From the NCBI RefSeq assembly GCF_006346395.1, contig NZ_VDMS01000004.1, positions 124,001-188,000 on the forward strand: a stretch of 64,000 nt of DNA, written 5' to 3'. The DNA comes from Nocardioides plantarum. Lineage in GTDB: Bacteria; Actinomycetota; Actinomycetes; Propionibacteriales; Nocardioidaceae. The notes beneath the pieces were generated by a model that saw nothing but the letters and a program-made list of their open reading frames with translations, was not told where the DNA came from and searched no databases. Shown one piece after another: positions 1 to 7,685 of the stretch (position 1 is the stretch's first letter; every line of letters starts with the position of its first letter). The translations under genes were made by a program, and so were the position numbers.

Positions 1-469
1 TGAGCGGCTTGCCGAGACCGACCGAGCCCGGGCCGGCGTACGGCAGCGGGTAGTGCGGGCCGTCGTTGGTCACCGGCGCCTCGCGGGCCAGCACCTGGCG
101 GATGATGTCGACGACCTCGCGGGTGCGGGCCAGTGGCTTCTGGAAGGGCTGGCCGTACCACCCCTCGACGACCTGGGGTCCCGAGACGCCCATGCCGAGG
201 ATGAACCGGCCGCCGGTGAGGTGGTCGAGGGTCAGGGCGTGCATCGCGATCGACGTCGGGGCGCGACCGGACATCTGCACGATCGAGGTCCCGAGCCGCA
301 CTCGTGAGGTGCCCCGCCCCCACCACGTCAGCGGCGTGAACGCGTCGGAGCCCCAGGCCTCGGCGGTGAAGACGGCGTCGAAGCCCGACTCCTCGGCGGC
401 CGTGACGAGGTCCTCGACACCTGCGGGCGGCTGCGCGCCCCAGTAGCCCAGCTGCAGTCCCAGTTTCAT
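1..469 (-). CDS. LLM-class F420-dependent oxidoreductase, 3' end cut by window edge
   Basis: The gene starts at ATG 469 and runs off the left edge, so only about the first 156 residues are visible. They begin MKLGLQLGYWG and continue with AEESGFDAVFTAEAWGSD, RVRLGTSIVQ and LDHLTGGRFILGMGVSGPQVVEGWYG, the usual opening of the luciferase-like (TIM-barrel) F420-dependent oxidoreductases. Its position, divergent from a DUF35-ltp4-ltp3 operon and sharing a KstR box, matches Rv3520c of M. tuberculosis, which is annotated as a possible F420-dependent oxidoreductase. The substrate is unknown; a steroid intermediate is an inference from the neighbours. The KstR box lies 45 bp upstream of the start, so repression by KstR is plausible. 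Confidence 0.85.
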   Translation of the reverse strand, partial: MKLGLQLGYWGAQPPAGVEDLVTAAEESGFDAVFTAEAWGSDAFTPLTWWGRGTSRVRLGTSIVQMSGRAPTSIAMHALTLDHLTGGRFILGMGVSGPQVVEGWYGQPFQKPLARTREVVDIIRQVLAREAPVTNDGPHYPLPYAGPGSVGLGKPL

Positions 470-513
470 GGTCGCCACTCTCTCACCCCGGTGGGTCCCT
501 GTTGCCTTGATCC

Positions 514-527
514 TAGAACGTGTTCTA
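514..527. promoter_or_regulatory. KstR operator (exact match)
   Basis: TAGAACGTGTTCTA fits the KstR consensus TnnAACnnGTTnnA at every fixed position and is a perfect palindrome. It lies between the divergent F420 oxidoreductase and the DUF35 gene. The sequence TAGTTT at 526-531, overlapping its right edge, stands exactly 6 nt before ATG 538, so the box probably blocks a leaderless -10 element of the DUF35-ltp4-ltp3 operon. Confidence 0.85.
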
Positions 528-537
528 GTTTCGACCC

Positions 538-1527
538 ATGCCCCGCACCCTGTCCGCGCCGGTGACCGTCGCGTTCGACTACACCCGCTCGACGGGACCG
601 GTCCTCGGCCGCTTCCTGACCGGGCTCCGCGACGGCGTGGTCGTCGGAGCACGTACGTCGGAGGGCCGGGTCGTCGTCCCGCCGCCCGAGTACGACCCCG
701 TCACCAACGCCGCCACCACCGACTTCGTCGAGGTCGCCTCCACCGGCACCGTGACCTCGTGGGTGTGGGTGCCCGAGCCGGTCAAGGGGCAGCCCTTCGA
801 CCGGCCGTTCGCCTGGGCGTTGGTGACCCTCGACGGCGCCGACGTACCGCTGCTCCACGCGCTCGACGTGGCCTCGCCGGCCGAGGTGTCGACCGGGATG
901 CGGGTGCGGGTGCGCTGGGCCGAGGAGCGGGTCGGCGCGATCACCGACATCGCGGGATATGAGCCGGTCGCAGGCGGGGGCGACGACAACGACGGCGACG
1001 GGGCTTCGAGGCTCGCTCCGCTCGCACCTCAGCCGCCGTCGGGCGACCCCGTCACGGGCGTGGTCACGCCCGTCGAGCTCGACTACCTCTACGCCGCCAG
1101 CCCCGAGGAGTCGGCGTTCTACCGCGGCCTGGCCGAGGGCCGGCTGCTCGGCCAGCGCTGCCCCACCTGCCACAAGGTCTACATCCCGCCGCGCAGCGCG
1201 TGCCCGACCGACGGCAGCCCGACGACCGACGAGGTCGAGCTGCCCGAGACCGGCACCGTGACGACGTTCTGCATCGTCAACGTCCCGTTCCTGGGCCAGA
1301 AGATCACCCCGCCCTACGTGTCGGCCTACGTCCTGCTCGACGGCGCCGACATCGCCTTCCTCCACCTGATCCTCGACATCCCCGCCGAGGAGGTCCACAT
1401 GGGTCTGCGGGTCAAGGCCGTCTGGAAACCCCGGGAGGAATGGGGCACGACGATCGAGAACATCAGCCACTTCACGCCGACCGGCGAGCCCGACGCCGCC
1501 TACGAGACCTACAAGGTGCACCTGTGA
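538..1527 (+). CDS. Double DUF35 (zinc ribbon/OB-fold) protein, Rv3521-like
   Basis: The 329-residue protein has two DUF35-type OB-fold halves, about residues 1-140 and 175-329, each ending in an acidic ATGTVTSW/ETGTVTTF-like strand region. The second half carries a rubredoxin-like zinc ribbon (CPTCHKVYIPPRSACP). DUF35 domains partner thiolase-fold proteins in acyl-CoA aldol cleavage (as the ChsH2 DUF35 domain does for Ltp2), and the next two genes are such proteins, so a complex with Ltp4 and Ltp3 is likely. The two halves are joined by a Ser/Pro/Ala-rich linker encoded by a palindromic repeat (1002-1037). It overlaps ltp4 by GTGA. KstR control is expected from the box at 514-527. Confidence 0.85.
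   Translation: MPRTLSAPVTVAFDYTRSTGPVLGRFLTGLRDGVVVGARTSEGRVVVPPPEYDPVTNAATTDFVEVASTGTVTSWVWVPEPVKGQPFDRPFAWALVTLDGADVPLLHALDVASPAEVSTGMRVRVRWAEERVGAITDIAGYEPVAGGGDDNDGDGASRLAPLAPQPPSGDPVTGVVTPVELDYLYAASPEESAFYRGLAEGRLLGQRCPTCHKVYIPPRSACPTDGSPTTDEVELPETGTVTTFCIVNVPFLGQKITPPYVSAYVLLDGADIAFLHLILDIPAEEVHMGLRVKAVWKPREEWGTTIENISHFTPTGEPDAAYETYKVHL
1002..1037. repeat. Palindromic repeat, family 2, inside the DUF35 gene
   Basis: GGCTTCGAGGCTCGCTCCG followed by CTCGCACCTCAGCCGCC forms an imperfect inverted repeat closely related to the element at 37282-37328. Here it is read through in frame and encodes the interdomain linker (around SRLAPLAPQPPS). Confidence 0.6.
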
Positions 1528-2597
1528 GAGACGTCGCGGTCGTGGGCTTCGCCCAGCGACAGATGAAGGAGTTCGACGGGTCGCCGACCTGCGTCGAGCT
1601 GCTGGTCCCGCTGTTCGAGGAGTGCTACGGGCAGACCGGCTGGACCCGCCACGACGTGGGCTTCTGGTGCTCGGGCTCCTCGGACTACCTCGCCGGCCGG
1701 TCGTTCTCGTTCGTGCAGGCCGTCGACGCCATCGGCGTGATCCCGCCGGTCAACGAGTCGCACGTCGAGATGGACCTGGCCTGGGCGATGTACGAGGCCT
1801 GGGTCAAGATCCAGACCGGAGAGGTCGACACCGCGCTGGTCTACGCCTTCGGCAAGAGCTCGGCCGGCACGCTGCGGCGTACCCTCGCGCTCCAGCTCGA
1901 GCCGTACACGATGACGCCGATCTGGCCCGACACCGTGTCGCTCGCCGGGTTGCAGGCCCGGGCGGGCATCGACGCCGGACTGTGGGACGAGCGGGCGATG
2001 GCCGAGGTGGCCCAGCGCTCGCTGAGCGACGCCGAGGCCAACGACTACGCGATCCGCAGGGGCGGCTCGTCGGTCGACGAGCTCCTCGCCCGCCCGATGT
2101 ACGCCGACCCGTTGCGCAAGCACGACTGCGCGCCGGTCACCGACGGCGCGGCCGCGATCGTGCTGGCCGCCGGCGACAAGGCGCGCGAGGTGCGGGACCA
2201 CCCGGCCTGGCTGACCGGGCTGAGCCACCACATCGACCCGATCGGCATGGGCACCCGCGACCTGACCCGCGCGCCGTCCGTGCAGCGCTCGGCCGCGGCG
2301 CTCGACCTCGACGGCGTCGAGGTGGCCGAGCTGCACGCGCCGTTCAGCCACCAGGAGCTCGTGCTGCGCCGCGAGCTCGGGCTGGCCGACGACGTGGCGA
2401 TCAACCCGTCGGGCGGGGCACTGGTCTCCAACCCGATGTTCTCCGCCGGCGGCATCCGGGTCGGCGAGGTGGCCCGGCGGATCTGGTCCGGCGACGTCAC
2501 CAAGGGCCTGGCCCACGCGACGTCGGGTCCGGCACTGCAGCAGAACCTCCTCGCGACCCTGTCCTCCAGCCCGACCGACCAGGAAGGGGCGAGCTGA
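1524..2597 (+). CDS. ltp4: Ltp4-like thiolase-fold protein (sterol side-chain degradation)
   Basis: This 357-residue protein has the SCPx/lipid-transfer thiolase fold (VAVVGFAQ at the N-terminus, CAPVTDGAAAIVLAAGD in the middle, NPSGGALVSNPMFSAGG near the C-terminus). The start is GTG 1524, overlapping the TGA of the DUF35 gene. The thiolase nucleophile cysteine is not present at the expected place (around VNESHVEMDLAWAMYEAW) and the GHP histidine motif is replaced by SNP, so it is unlikely to be a thiolase. Ltp3 and Ltp4 are implicated in C-24 branched sterol side-chain degradation in Rhodococcus. Together with the DUF35 partner, a retro-aldol role is the best inference; Rv3522 is the positional equivalent. 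Confidence 0.8.
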   Translation: MRDVAVVGFAQRQMKEFDGSPTCVELLVPLFEECYGQTGWTRHDVGFWCSGSSDYLAGRSFSFVQAVDAIGVIPPVNESHVEMDLAWAMYEAWVKIQTGEVDTALVYAFGKSSAGTLRRTLALQLEPYTMTPIWPDTVSLAGLQARAGIDAGLWDERAMAEVAQRSLSDAEANDYAIRRGGSSVDELLARPMYADPLRKHDCAPVTDGAAAIVLAAGDKAREVRDHPAWLTGLSHHIDPIGMGTRDLTRAPSVQRSAAALDLDGVEVAELHAPFSHQELVLRRELGLADDVAINPSGGALVSNPMFSAGGIRVGEVARRIWSGDVTKGLAHATSGPALQQNLLATLSSSPTDQEGAS

Positions 2598-3760
2598 TGG
2601 GCAAGAAGCTGGCGGCCGTGATCGGCATCGGCCAGACCCACCACCGCGCCAAGCGTCTCGACGTCTCGATGGCGGGGCTGTGTCGCGAGGCCATCGACCG
2701 CGCCCTCGAGGACGCCGGGCTCACCCTCGACGAGGTCGACGCGATCGTCGTCGGCAAGGCCCCCGACCTGTTCGAGGGCGTGATGATGCCCGAGCTGTTC
2801 CTGGCCGACTCCCTCGGCGCCGCGGGCAAGCCGCTGATCCGGGTGCACACCGCCGGGTCGGTCGGCGGCTCGACGGCCATCGTGGCCGCCTCGCTCGTGC
2901 AGGCCGGCATCCACCGCAAGGTGCTGACCGTCGCCTACGAGAAGCAGTCGGAGTCCAACGCGATGTGGGCGCTGTCGGTGCCCGTGCCGTTCAACATGCC
3001 GGTGCACGCCGGCGCCGGCGGCTACTTCGCCCCCCACGTGCGCTCCTACATCCGGCGCTCGGGAGCGCCCACCCACATCGGGGCCATCGTGGCCGCCAAG
3101 GACCGCACCAACGCACTGAAGAACCCCTACGCCCACCTGCACAACGAGGGCACCACGGTCGAGTCGGTCCTCGCCTCGCAGATGCTGTGGGACCCGATCC
3201 GCTACGACGAGACCTGCCCGTCCTCCGACGGCGCCTGTGCGCTGGTCATCGCCTCCGAGGACGTCGCCGCGTCCTCGCCCAACCCGGCCTGGATCCACGG
3301 CACGGTGATGCGCTCCGAGGCCACGTCGGCCGCCGAGCGCGACCAGGTCAACCCCCAGGCCTCCCGCGACGCGGCGGCGGCCCTGTGGAAGCAGGCCGGC
3401 ATCACCTCACCGATCGACGAGATCGACATGGCCGAGATCTACGTGCCGTTCTCGTGGTTCGAGCCGATGTGGCTGGAGTCCCTCGGCTTCACCGGCGAGG
3501 GCGAGGGCTGGAGGCTCACCGAGTCGGGCGGCACCGCCCTCGACGGCAGGCTCCCGGTCAACGCCTCGGGCGGCGTGCTGTCGTCCAACCCGATCGGCGC
3601 CTCCGGCATGCTCCGCTTCGGCGAGGCGGCGCTGCAGGTGCGCGGCCTGGCCGGCGAGCACCAGGTCGACGGCGCCCGCAAGGCGCTGGGCCACGCCTAC
3701 GGCGGCGGCTCGCAGTTCTTCGCGATGTGGGTCGTCGGGTCGGACAAGCCGACCAGCTGA
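2597..3760 (+). CDS. ltp3: Ltp3-like thiolase-fold protein (probable aldol lyase subunit)
   Basis: The 387-residue product starts at ATG 2597 inside the TGATG junction with ltp4. It is a thiolase-fold protein of the SCPx group, equivalent by position to Rv3523. The cysteine region reads HTAGSVGGSTA (residues 84-94) without cysteine, and the C-terminal GHP motif has become SNPIGASG (330-337). Tyrosines are present at 282 (AEIYVPFSWFEP) and 368 (GHAYGGG), positions that resemble the paired catalytic tyrosines proposed for the Ltp2 aldolase. I infer that it is the catalytic half of a Ltp3/Ltp4/DUF35 retro-aldolase. It is the last gene of its operon; a hairpin at 3771-3791 follows. Confidence 0.8.
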   Translation: MGKKLAAVIGIGQTHHRAKRLDVSMAGLCREAIDRALEDAGLTLDEVDAIVVGKAPDLFEGVMMPELFLADSLGAAGKPLIRVHTAGSVGGSTAIVAASLVQAGIHRKVLTVAYEKQSESNAMWALSVPVPFNMPVHAGAGGYFAPHVRSYIRRSGAPTHIGAIVAAKDRTNALKNPYAHLHNEGTTVESVLASQMLWDPIRYDETCPSSDGACALVIASEDVAASSPNPAWIHGTVMRSEATSAAERDQVNPQASRDAAAALWKQAGITSPIDEIDMAEIYVPFSWFEPMWLESLGFTGEGEGWRLTESGGTALDGRLPVNASGGVLSSNPIGASGMLRFGEAALQVRGLAGEHQVDGARKALGHAYGGGSQFFAMWVVGSDKPTS

Positions 3761-3764
3761 CCGG

Positions 3765-4658
3765 CTAGCAGCCCCGGTCGGCGACCGGGGCGTCGAGCAG
3801 CCGCTCCCGAGCGAGCGTCACGAAGGCAGCGAGGAGCTCACTGCGCCGACCCGCGCGCGTCGCGAGCACGACCTGGACCGGTTCGACACCCTCGACGGGC
3901 ACGGTGGTGAGGTCGCCGCGCAGCCGTACGTCGGGCCCCGGGTCGGGCATCATCGTCAGCGCCTCGCCGGCCGCGACCAGCTCGAACTTGTCCTCGCGCT
4001 CCCCCGCCAGCGGTCCGTCGGGCGCCCGGGTGCCGTCGGGGCGCGGGTCGACGCGCCAGAACGCGTCGCGCACCGGGTCGAGCGAGCGCACCAGGGGCTC
4101 GTGGGCGAAGTCGTCGAGGCTCACCTGCTCCTTGCCGGCCAGCGGGTGGTCGAGGGGTACGACGAGCACGCGCGGCTGCTCGCCGAGCACCTCGAGGTCG
4201 AGACCCTCGTCGGCGAACGGCGCACGCCCGACGACGACGTCGACGCGGCGATCGAGCAGCGCCTGGCGCACGTCGTCCCAGGCCACGTGGCGGGTGGCGA
4301 CCTCGGCGTCGGGGTGCGCACGGCGCAGGGCGCGCACGACGTCGGTGACCACGAGGTCGCCGGCCCAGCCGACGGCGAGCCGTCGCTGACGCCCCGTCGC
4401 CCGGGCCTCGCCGACCGCCTCGTCGGCGGCCCGGACCAGCGCGACGGCGCGGGGCAGGAACGTCCGGCCGGCGTCGGTGAGGGTGCTGCCCTGCGGGGTG
4501 CGATCGAGGAGCCGGGCGCCCACGAGGTCCTCGAGGCGGCGTACCTGACGGCTCAGGGAGGGCTGGGCGACGTGCAGGGCCTCGGCCGCGCGCCCGAAGT
4601 GGCCGTGCTCGGCCACGGCGGTGAAGTAGCGGACCAGGCGCAGGTCGAGATCGGGCAC
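3765..4658 (-). CDS. LysR-family transcriptional regulator
   Basis: A 297-residue LysR protein beginning VPDLDLRLVRYFTAVAEHGHFGRAAEALHVAQPSLSRQ; the winged HTH covers about residues 1-60 and a periplasmic-binding-like effector domain the rest (VDVVVGRAPFADEGLDLEVL). I chose GTG 4658 because LysR proteins begin a few residues before this helix; the open frame extends further upstream but without family similarity. It is divergent from the epimerase-like gene at 4768, and a T-N11-A palindrome lies between them. Most likely it regulates that neighbour; the inducer is unknown. Confidence 0.85.
   Translation of the reverse strand: MPDLDLRLVRYFTAVAEHGHFGRAAEALHVAQPSLSRQVRRLEDLVGARLLDRTPQGSTLTDAGRTFLPRAVALVRAADEAVGEARATGRQRRLAVGWAGDLVVTDVVRALRRAHPDAEVATRHVAWDDVRQALLDRRVDVVVGRAPFADEGLDLEVLGEQPRVLVVPLDHPLAGKEQVSLDDFAHEPLVRSLDPVRDAFWRVDPRPDGTRAPDGPLAGEREDKFELVAAGEALTMMPDPGPDVRLRGDLTTVPVEGVEPVQVVLATRAGRRSELLAAFVTLARERLLDAPVADRGC
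3771..3791. terminator. Hairpin between convergent ltp3 and lysR-type gene
   Basis: GCCCCGGTC, loop GGC, GACCGGGGC: a perfect 9-bp stem. It lies just after ltp3 and inside the last codons of the convergent LysR gene, which suits a bidirectional terminator. There is no T-run. Confidence 0.45.
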
Positions 4659-4694
4659 CCGCCCACGGTATCCACGGCGCCCTGACCTGGGGTC

Positions 4695-4709
4695 ATGCCT
4701 GATCTGCAT
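4695..4709. promoter_or_regulatory. LysR-type T-N11-A operator
   Basis: ATGC-N7-GCAT (ATGCCTGATCTGCAT) is a perfect interrupted palindrome containing the T-N11-A signature of LysR regulators, located between the lysR-type gene and the divergent gene it probably controls. Confidence 0.6.
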
Positions 4710-4754
4710 CGCGTGCTGACGAACAGGTCTTTGCCGGCCGCGGCACGCGCTCCC

Positions 4755-4760
4755 TAGCGT
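4755..4760 (+). promoter_or_regulatory. Putative leaderless -10 element
   Basis: TAGCGT, 7 nt before ATG 4768. The spacing puts the transcription start at or beside the start codon, and no Shine-Dalgarno sequence is present. Confidence 0.45.
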
Positions 4761-4767
4761 CGACGAC

Positions 4768-5673
4768 ATGCACATCTACCTCACCGGAGCATCCGGGTTC
4801 ATCGGATCGACCCTCGCCACCGACCTGCTCGCCGCGGGTCACACCGTCACCGGCCTGGCCCGGTCCGACACCAGCGCCGCCGCCCTCGAGCGGGCCGGGG
4901 TGCGCGTGCACCGCGGGACCATCGACGACCCCGCGGGCATCGCCGCCGGGGCCGCCGAGGCCGACGGGGTCGCGCACCTCGCGTTCAAGCACGACGACTT
5001 CACCGACATGGCCAACTCGGCCAAGGCGGACCTGCTGGTCGTCGAGGCGCTCGGCGCCGCGCTGGCCGGCACCGACCGCCCCCTGGTCGTCACCTCCGGG
5101 ACCGCTCTGGTCGCCGGCCTGGGCCGCACGGCCACCGAGGCCGACGACCCCGTCGGGGAAGGGCCCGGTGCGGGCCGTGGCCTGGTCGAGCGGGCCACGG
5201 TCGGGTTCGCCGACGACGGCGTGCGCTCCAGCGTGGTCCGGCTCGCCCCGTCGGTGCACGGCGACGGCGACCACCACGGCTTCGTGCCGACGCTGGTCCG
5301 AGCGGCCCGCGAGTCCGGTCGGTCGGCGTACGTCGGCGACGGGAGCAACGTGTGGCCAGCGGTCCACCGGCTTGACGCGGCCCGCCTGTTCCGGCTCGCC
5401 CTCGAGGCGGCCCCGGCCGGGACGCGGCTGCACGGTGCGGCCGAGCAGGGGGTCGCGTTCCGCGACATCGCCACCGCGATCGGCGAGCGACTCGGCGTCC
5501 CCGTGGTGTCCGTCGACCCGGCCGACGCGGGCGGGACCCTGGGCTGGATCGCCGGCTTCGCCGCGGCCGACAACCCGATCTCGAGCGCGCGGACCCGCGA
5601 GCTCCTCGGCTGGGAGCCGACCGGCCCCACGCTGCTCGAGGACATCGCCGCGGGCGTCTACGACCAGGTGTAG
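4768..5673 (+). CDS. NAD-dependent epimerase/dehydratase-family (extended SDR-like) protein
   Basis: The 301-residue protein starts MHIYLTGASGFIGSTLATDLLAAGH, a TGxxGFIG dinucleotide-binding loop typical of extended or atypical SDRs. VVTSGTALVAG and VERATVGFADDGVRSSVVRLAPSVHGDGDHHGFVP follow, and the C-terminus (ARTRELLGWEPTGPTLLEDI) is the usual substrate-binding end. There is no clear YxxxK motif, which is common in the atypical group. Substrate unknown. The divergent LysR gene and the T-N11-A site suggest that it is the regulator's target. Confidence 0.8.
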   Translation: MHIYLTGASGFIGSTLATDLLAAGHTVTGLARSDTSAAALERAGVRVHRGTIDDPAGIAAGAAEADGVAHLAFKHDDFTDMANSAKADLLVVEALGAALAGTDRPLVVTSGTALVAGLGRTATEADDPVGEGPGAGRGLVERATVGFADDGVRSSVVRLAPSVHGDGDHHGFVPTLVRAARESGRSAYVGDGSNVWPAVHRLDAARLFRLALEAAPAGTRLHGAAEQGVAFRDIATAIGERLGVPVVSVDPADAGGTLGWIAGFAAADNPISSARTRELLGWEPTGPTLLEDIAAGVYDQV

Positions 5674-5681
5674 GCAGCCGG

Positions 5682-6074
5682 TCAGGTGTAGAGGCAGAAC
5701 GGGTGCCCGGCCGGGTCGAGCAGCACCCGGACGTCGTCCTGGGGCTGGTACGCGGCCAGCGTCGCGCCCAGCCCGACCGCCCGGTCGACCTCGGCGGCGA
5801 GGTCGGTGACCTGGAAGTCGAGGTGCAGCATCATCCGCGGGCGCCCCGGCTCGGCCGGCCAGACCGGCGGCTCGTAGCCCTCGTCGGCACGCTGCACGAC
5901 GAGGTAGGCGACGCCCTCACCGAGGTCGAGGACGCAGTCGCCGTCGTCCTCGTGGTGGACCGCCCAGCCGCGCAGCGCGGCGTAGAACCGGCCGACCGCC
6001 CGGTGGTCGGGTGCCTCGACCACCACGCCCCACCAGTCACGACGCTGCCAGCGGTCGGGCGTCTCCTCATTCAC
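5682..6074 (-). CDS. VOC-family (glyoxalase/bleomycin-resistance fold) protein
   Basis: 130 residues from GTG 6074, one VOC module: DWWGVVVEAPDHRAVGRFYAALRGW, then MMLHLDFQVTDLAAEVDRAVGLGA and a terminal VLLDPAGHPFCLYT. The metal-ligand pattern is partial and no specific reaction can be assigned. TACGGT at 6081-6086 (minus strand) is 6 nt from the start, suggesting a leaderless transcript. The ClgR-type palindrome at 6091-6107 is shared with the divergent regulator gene. Confidence 0.8.
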   Translation of the reverse strand: MNEETPDRWQRRDWWGVVVEAPDHRAVGRFYAALRGWAVHHEDDGDCVLDLGEGVAYLVVQRADEGYEPPVWPAEPGRPRMMLHLDFQVTDLAAEVDRAVGLGATLAAYQPQDDVRVLLDPAGHPFCLYT

Positions 6075-6090
6075 GAGACGACCGTACGAC

Positions 6091-6107
6091 GTTCGCCGGT
6101 CGCGAAC
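6091..6107. promoter_or_regulatory. ClgR-type operator (GTTCGC-N5-GCGAAC)
   Basis: GTTCGCCGGTCGCGAAC is a perfect palindrome with a 5-nt spacer. It matches the form described for ClgR sites in actinobacteria and lies 39 bp upstream of a ClgR-like gene, so autoregulation is likely. Confidence 0.65.
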
Positions 6108-6134
6108 AGCCTCGCAGCGGGCCCACCTCGGGCC

Positions 6135-6140
6135 TAGGGT
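6135..6140 (+). promoter_or_regulatory. Putative leaderless -10 of the clgR-like gene
   Basis: TAGGGT exactly 6 nt before ATG 6147, giving a transcript that would start at the start codon. Confidence 0.5.
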
Positions 6141-6146
6141 CCGAGC

Positions 6147-6488
6147 ATGGGTGAGGTCCTCGCGTTCCCGAGACAGCCGTCGGAGCAGACGTCGAAGCAG
6201 CACCGGCTCGGCCCGGCGACGCGCGAGCCCGACCCGTTGTGGCGCGAGCTCGTCGGCCGTCAGCTGCGCGCCGAGCGCACGGCCCAGGAGCGCACCCTGG
6301 CCGACGTGGCGGGAGCGGCGGGGATCTCGGTCCAGTACCTCTCCGAGGTCGAGCGGGGGCTCAAGGAGCCCAGCTCCGAGGTGCTGGGAGCGGTGCACGG
6401 CGCGCTGGGTCTCCGCCTGGTCGACCTGACGCATCGCGTCACCCGCGAGCTGGGGCGCATGACCGGCCCGATGGCCCTGGCGCGCTAA
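6147..6488 (+). CDS. clgR: ClgR/PopR-type XRE-family regulator
   Basis: 113 residues with a single Cro/C1-type helix-turn-helix: LRAERTAQERTLADVAGAAG, then ISVQYLSEVERGLKEPSSEVL. That sequence is the hallmark of the ClgR/PopR group, which activates clp protease genes and itself in actinobacteria. The size is typical of ClgR. It sits 1.2 kb from a clpP pair (7686-8884), and both its own promoter (6091-6107) and the clpP promoter (8940-8954) carry palindromes of the ClgR/PopR kinds. Family ClgR proteins are turned over by Clp through their C-terminus; the C-terminus here is MALAR. Whether it is the main ClgR or a clpP-pair-specific PopR cannot be settled from one window. Confidence 0.8.
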   Translation: MGEVLAFPRQPSEQTSKQHRLGPATREPDPLWRELVGRQLRAERTAQERTLADVAGAAGISVQYLSEVERGLKEPSSEVLGAVHGALGLRLVDLTHRVTRELGRMTGPMALAR

Positions 6489-6877
6489 CGGGGAGGACCG
6501 AGCAGGTCCCACCGGTTGCCGGCCACGTCGACGAACACCGCGACGGTGCCGTAGGCCTCGTAGCGCGGCTGCTCGAGGAACTCCACGCCCGCGGCCGTCA
6601 TCCGGTCCCACTGGGCGTCGAAGTCGTCGACCTCGAGGAAGAACCCGACCCGCCCGCCGGTCTGCCGGCCGACGACCTGCGCCTGCTCGTCGTCGCCCGC
6701 GCGGGCCAGGAGCAGCCCGGTCTCCGCGCCCGCCGGCCGTACGACGACCCAGCGTCGGCCCTCGCCGCGGTCGGTGTCCTCGACGAGGTCGAACCCGAGC
6801 GCGTCGACGAAGAAGCGGATCGCCTCGTCGTAGTCGCGGACGACGACGGCCGCCAGCGAGAGTCGCAGCCCCACCAT
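6485..6877 (-). CDS. VOC-family protein
   Basis: 130 residues starting at ATG 6877, overlapping the TGA of the upstream gene (TGATG). One VOC domain: LSLAAVVVRDYDEAIRFFVDALGFDLVEDT, RVGFFLEVDDFDAQWDRMTAAGVEFL and a terminal YGTVAVFVDVAGNRWDLLG. This layout is typical of small glyoxalase-like enzymes and resistance proteins. It is translationally coupled to the mycothiol-type gene upstream, so a role in thiol-dependent detoxification is possible but unproven. Its 3' end overlaps the convergent clgR gene by 4 bp. Confidence 0.8.
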   Translation of the reverse strand: MVGLRLSLAAVVVRDYDEAIRFFVDALGFDLVEDTDRGEGRRWVVVRPAGAETGLLLARAGDDEQAQVVGRQTGGRVGFFLEVDDFDAQWDRMTAAGVEFLEQPRYEAYGTVAVFVDVAGNRWDLLGPPR

Positions 6878-7665
6878 CAGTAGCCCGGGAAGACGCGGCG
6901 CAGGTCGTCGAGGGTCACGTTGCCGGTCACGCCGACGCCCTCGGGCGTCGTGTCGGGCCGCAGCCGCCCGGTGATCAGCCGTACGGCGGCCTCGGTCGGC
7001 CCGGTGAAGTGCGCGGTCGGTGCGACCGGCGGCTCGGCGACCAGGGCGATCTCCTCGGTGATCGTCAGGCCGTGGTTCTCGAAGGCCACGACCGTGACCT
7101 CGTCGAGCTCGGCGGGCCTGCCAGCCCACCCGGTCATCATCGCGAGCGGCCCGGTGTAGAGCTCGAGGAGCACCTCGGCGGCCTCCTCGTCGAGGGGGAT
7201 GGGGTCCTCGGGGCCGGCGAGACCCGCGAGCACGTCCCAGGTGTGCAGGGCGACCTCGTTGAGGCGCATCCCCGCCGCCATCAGCAGCGGTACCGGGGCG
7301 GGCAGGAAGCCGAGGTCGACCGACAGCGAGGCGCGCTCGTCGTGACTGAGCGCCTCGAGGGTCTCGACGACCCGCTCGTCGGCGGTGACGAACCCGGTCG
7401 CCTGCTCGGTCGGGGACATCGCGTTCCACCGGTCCCAGACCTCCTGGTTGGCCGGCTCGGGCGCCGGCTCCCCGGCGGCGGCCGCGGCCAGCGGCCGCAG
7501 CGTGATCTCGGCGCCGCTGCCGAGGTGGGACAGCACGTCGCAGACGCGCCACTCGGTGGCGGCGCTCTGGCTGGTCAGCGCCGCCTCGTCGAGGGTCGGC
7601 ACGAGACGGGCCAGCAGGTCGTGGTGGTGGCGCAACGAGGCGATGACGCGGTCGACGAGGCTCAT
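6877..7665 (-). CDS. Maleylpyruvate isomerase-family, mycothiol-dependent (DinB-like) protein
   Basis: 262 residues. The N-terminus (HHHDLLARLVPTLDEAALTSQSAATEWRVCDVLSHLGSG) is the metal- and mycothiol-binding helical bundle of the MDMPI/DinB group (TIGR03083-type), and HTWDVLAGL near residue 140 supplies a further histidine. Members of this family transfer or isomerise via mycothiol; the substrate of this copy is unknown. It forms a two-gene unit with the VOC gene downstream. Confidence 0.75.
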   Translation of the reverse strand: MSLVDRVIASLRHHHDLLARLVPTLDEAALTSQSAATEWRVCDVLSHLGSGAEITLRPLAAAAAGEPAPEPANQEVWDRWNAMSPTEQATGFVTADERVVETLEALSHDERASLSVDLGFLPAPVPLLMAAGMRLNEVALHTWDVLAGLAGPEDPIPLDEEAAEVLLELYTGPLAMMTGWAGRPAELDEVTVVAFENHGLTITEEIALVAEPPVAPTAHFTGPTEAAVRLITGRLRPDTTPEGVGVTGNVTLDDLRRVFPGY

Positions 7666-7685
7666 GGCCCCAACATAACGACCGG

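Noticed and set aside
2045..3298. Long minus-strand open frames opposite ltp4 and ltp3 (and similar long frames opposite most genes)
   Set aside because: They are antisense shadows produced by G/C-rich third codon positions; translations are Arg/Ala/Pro/Gly-rich and match no family.
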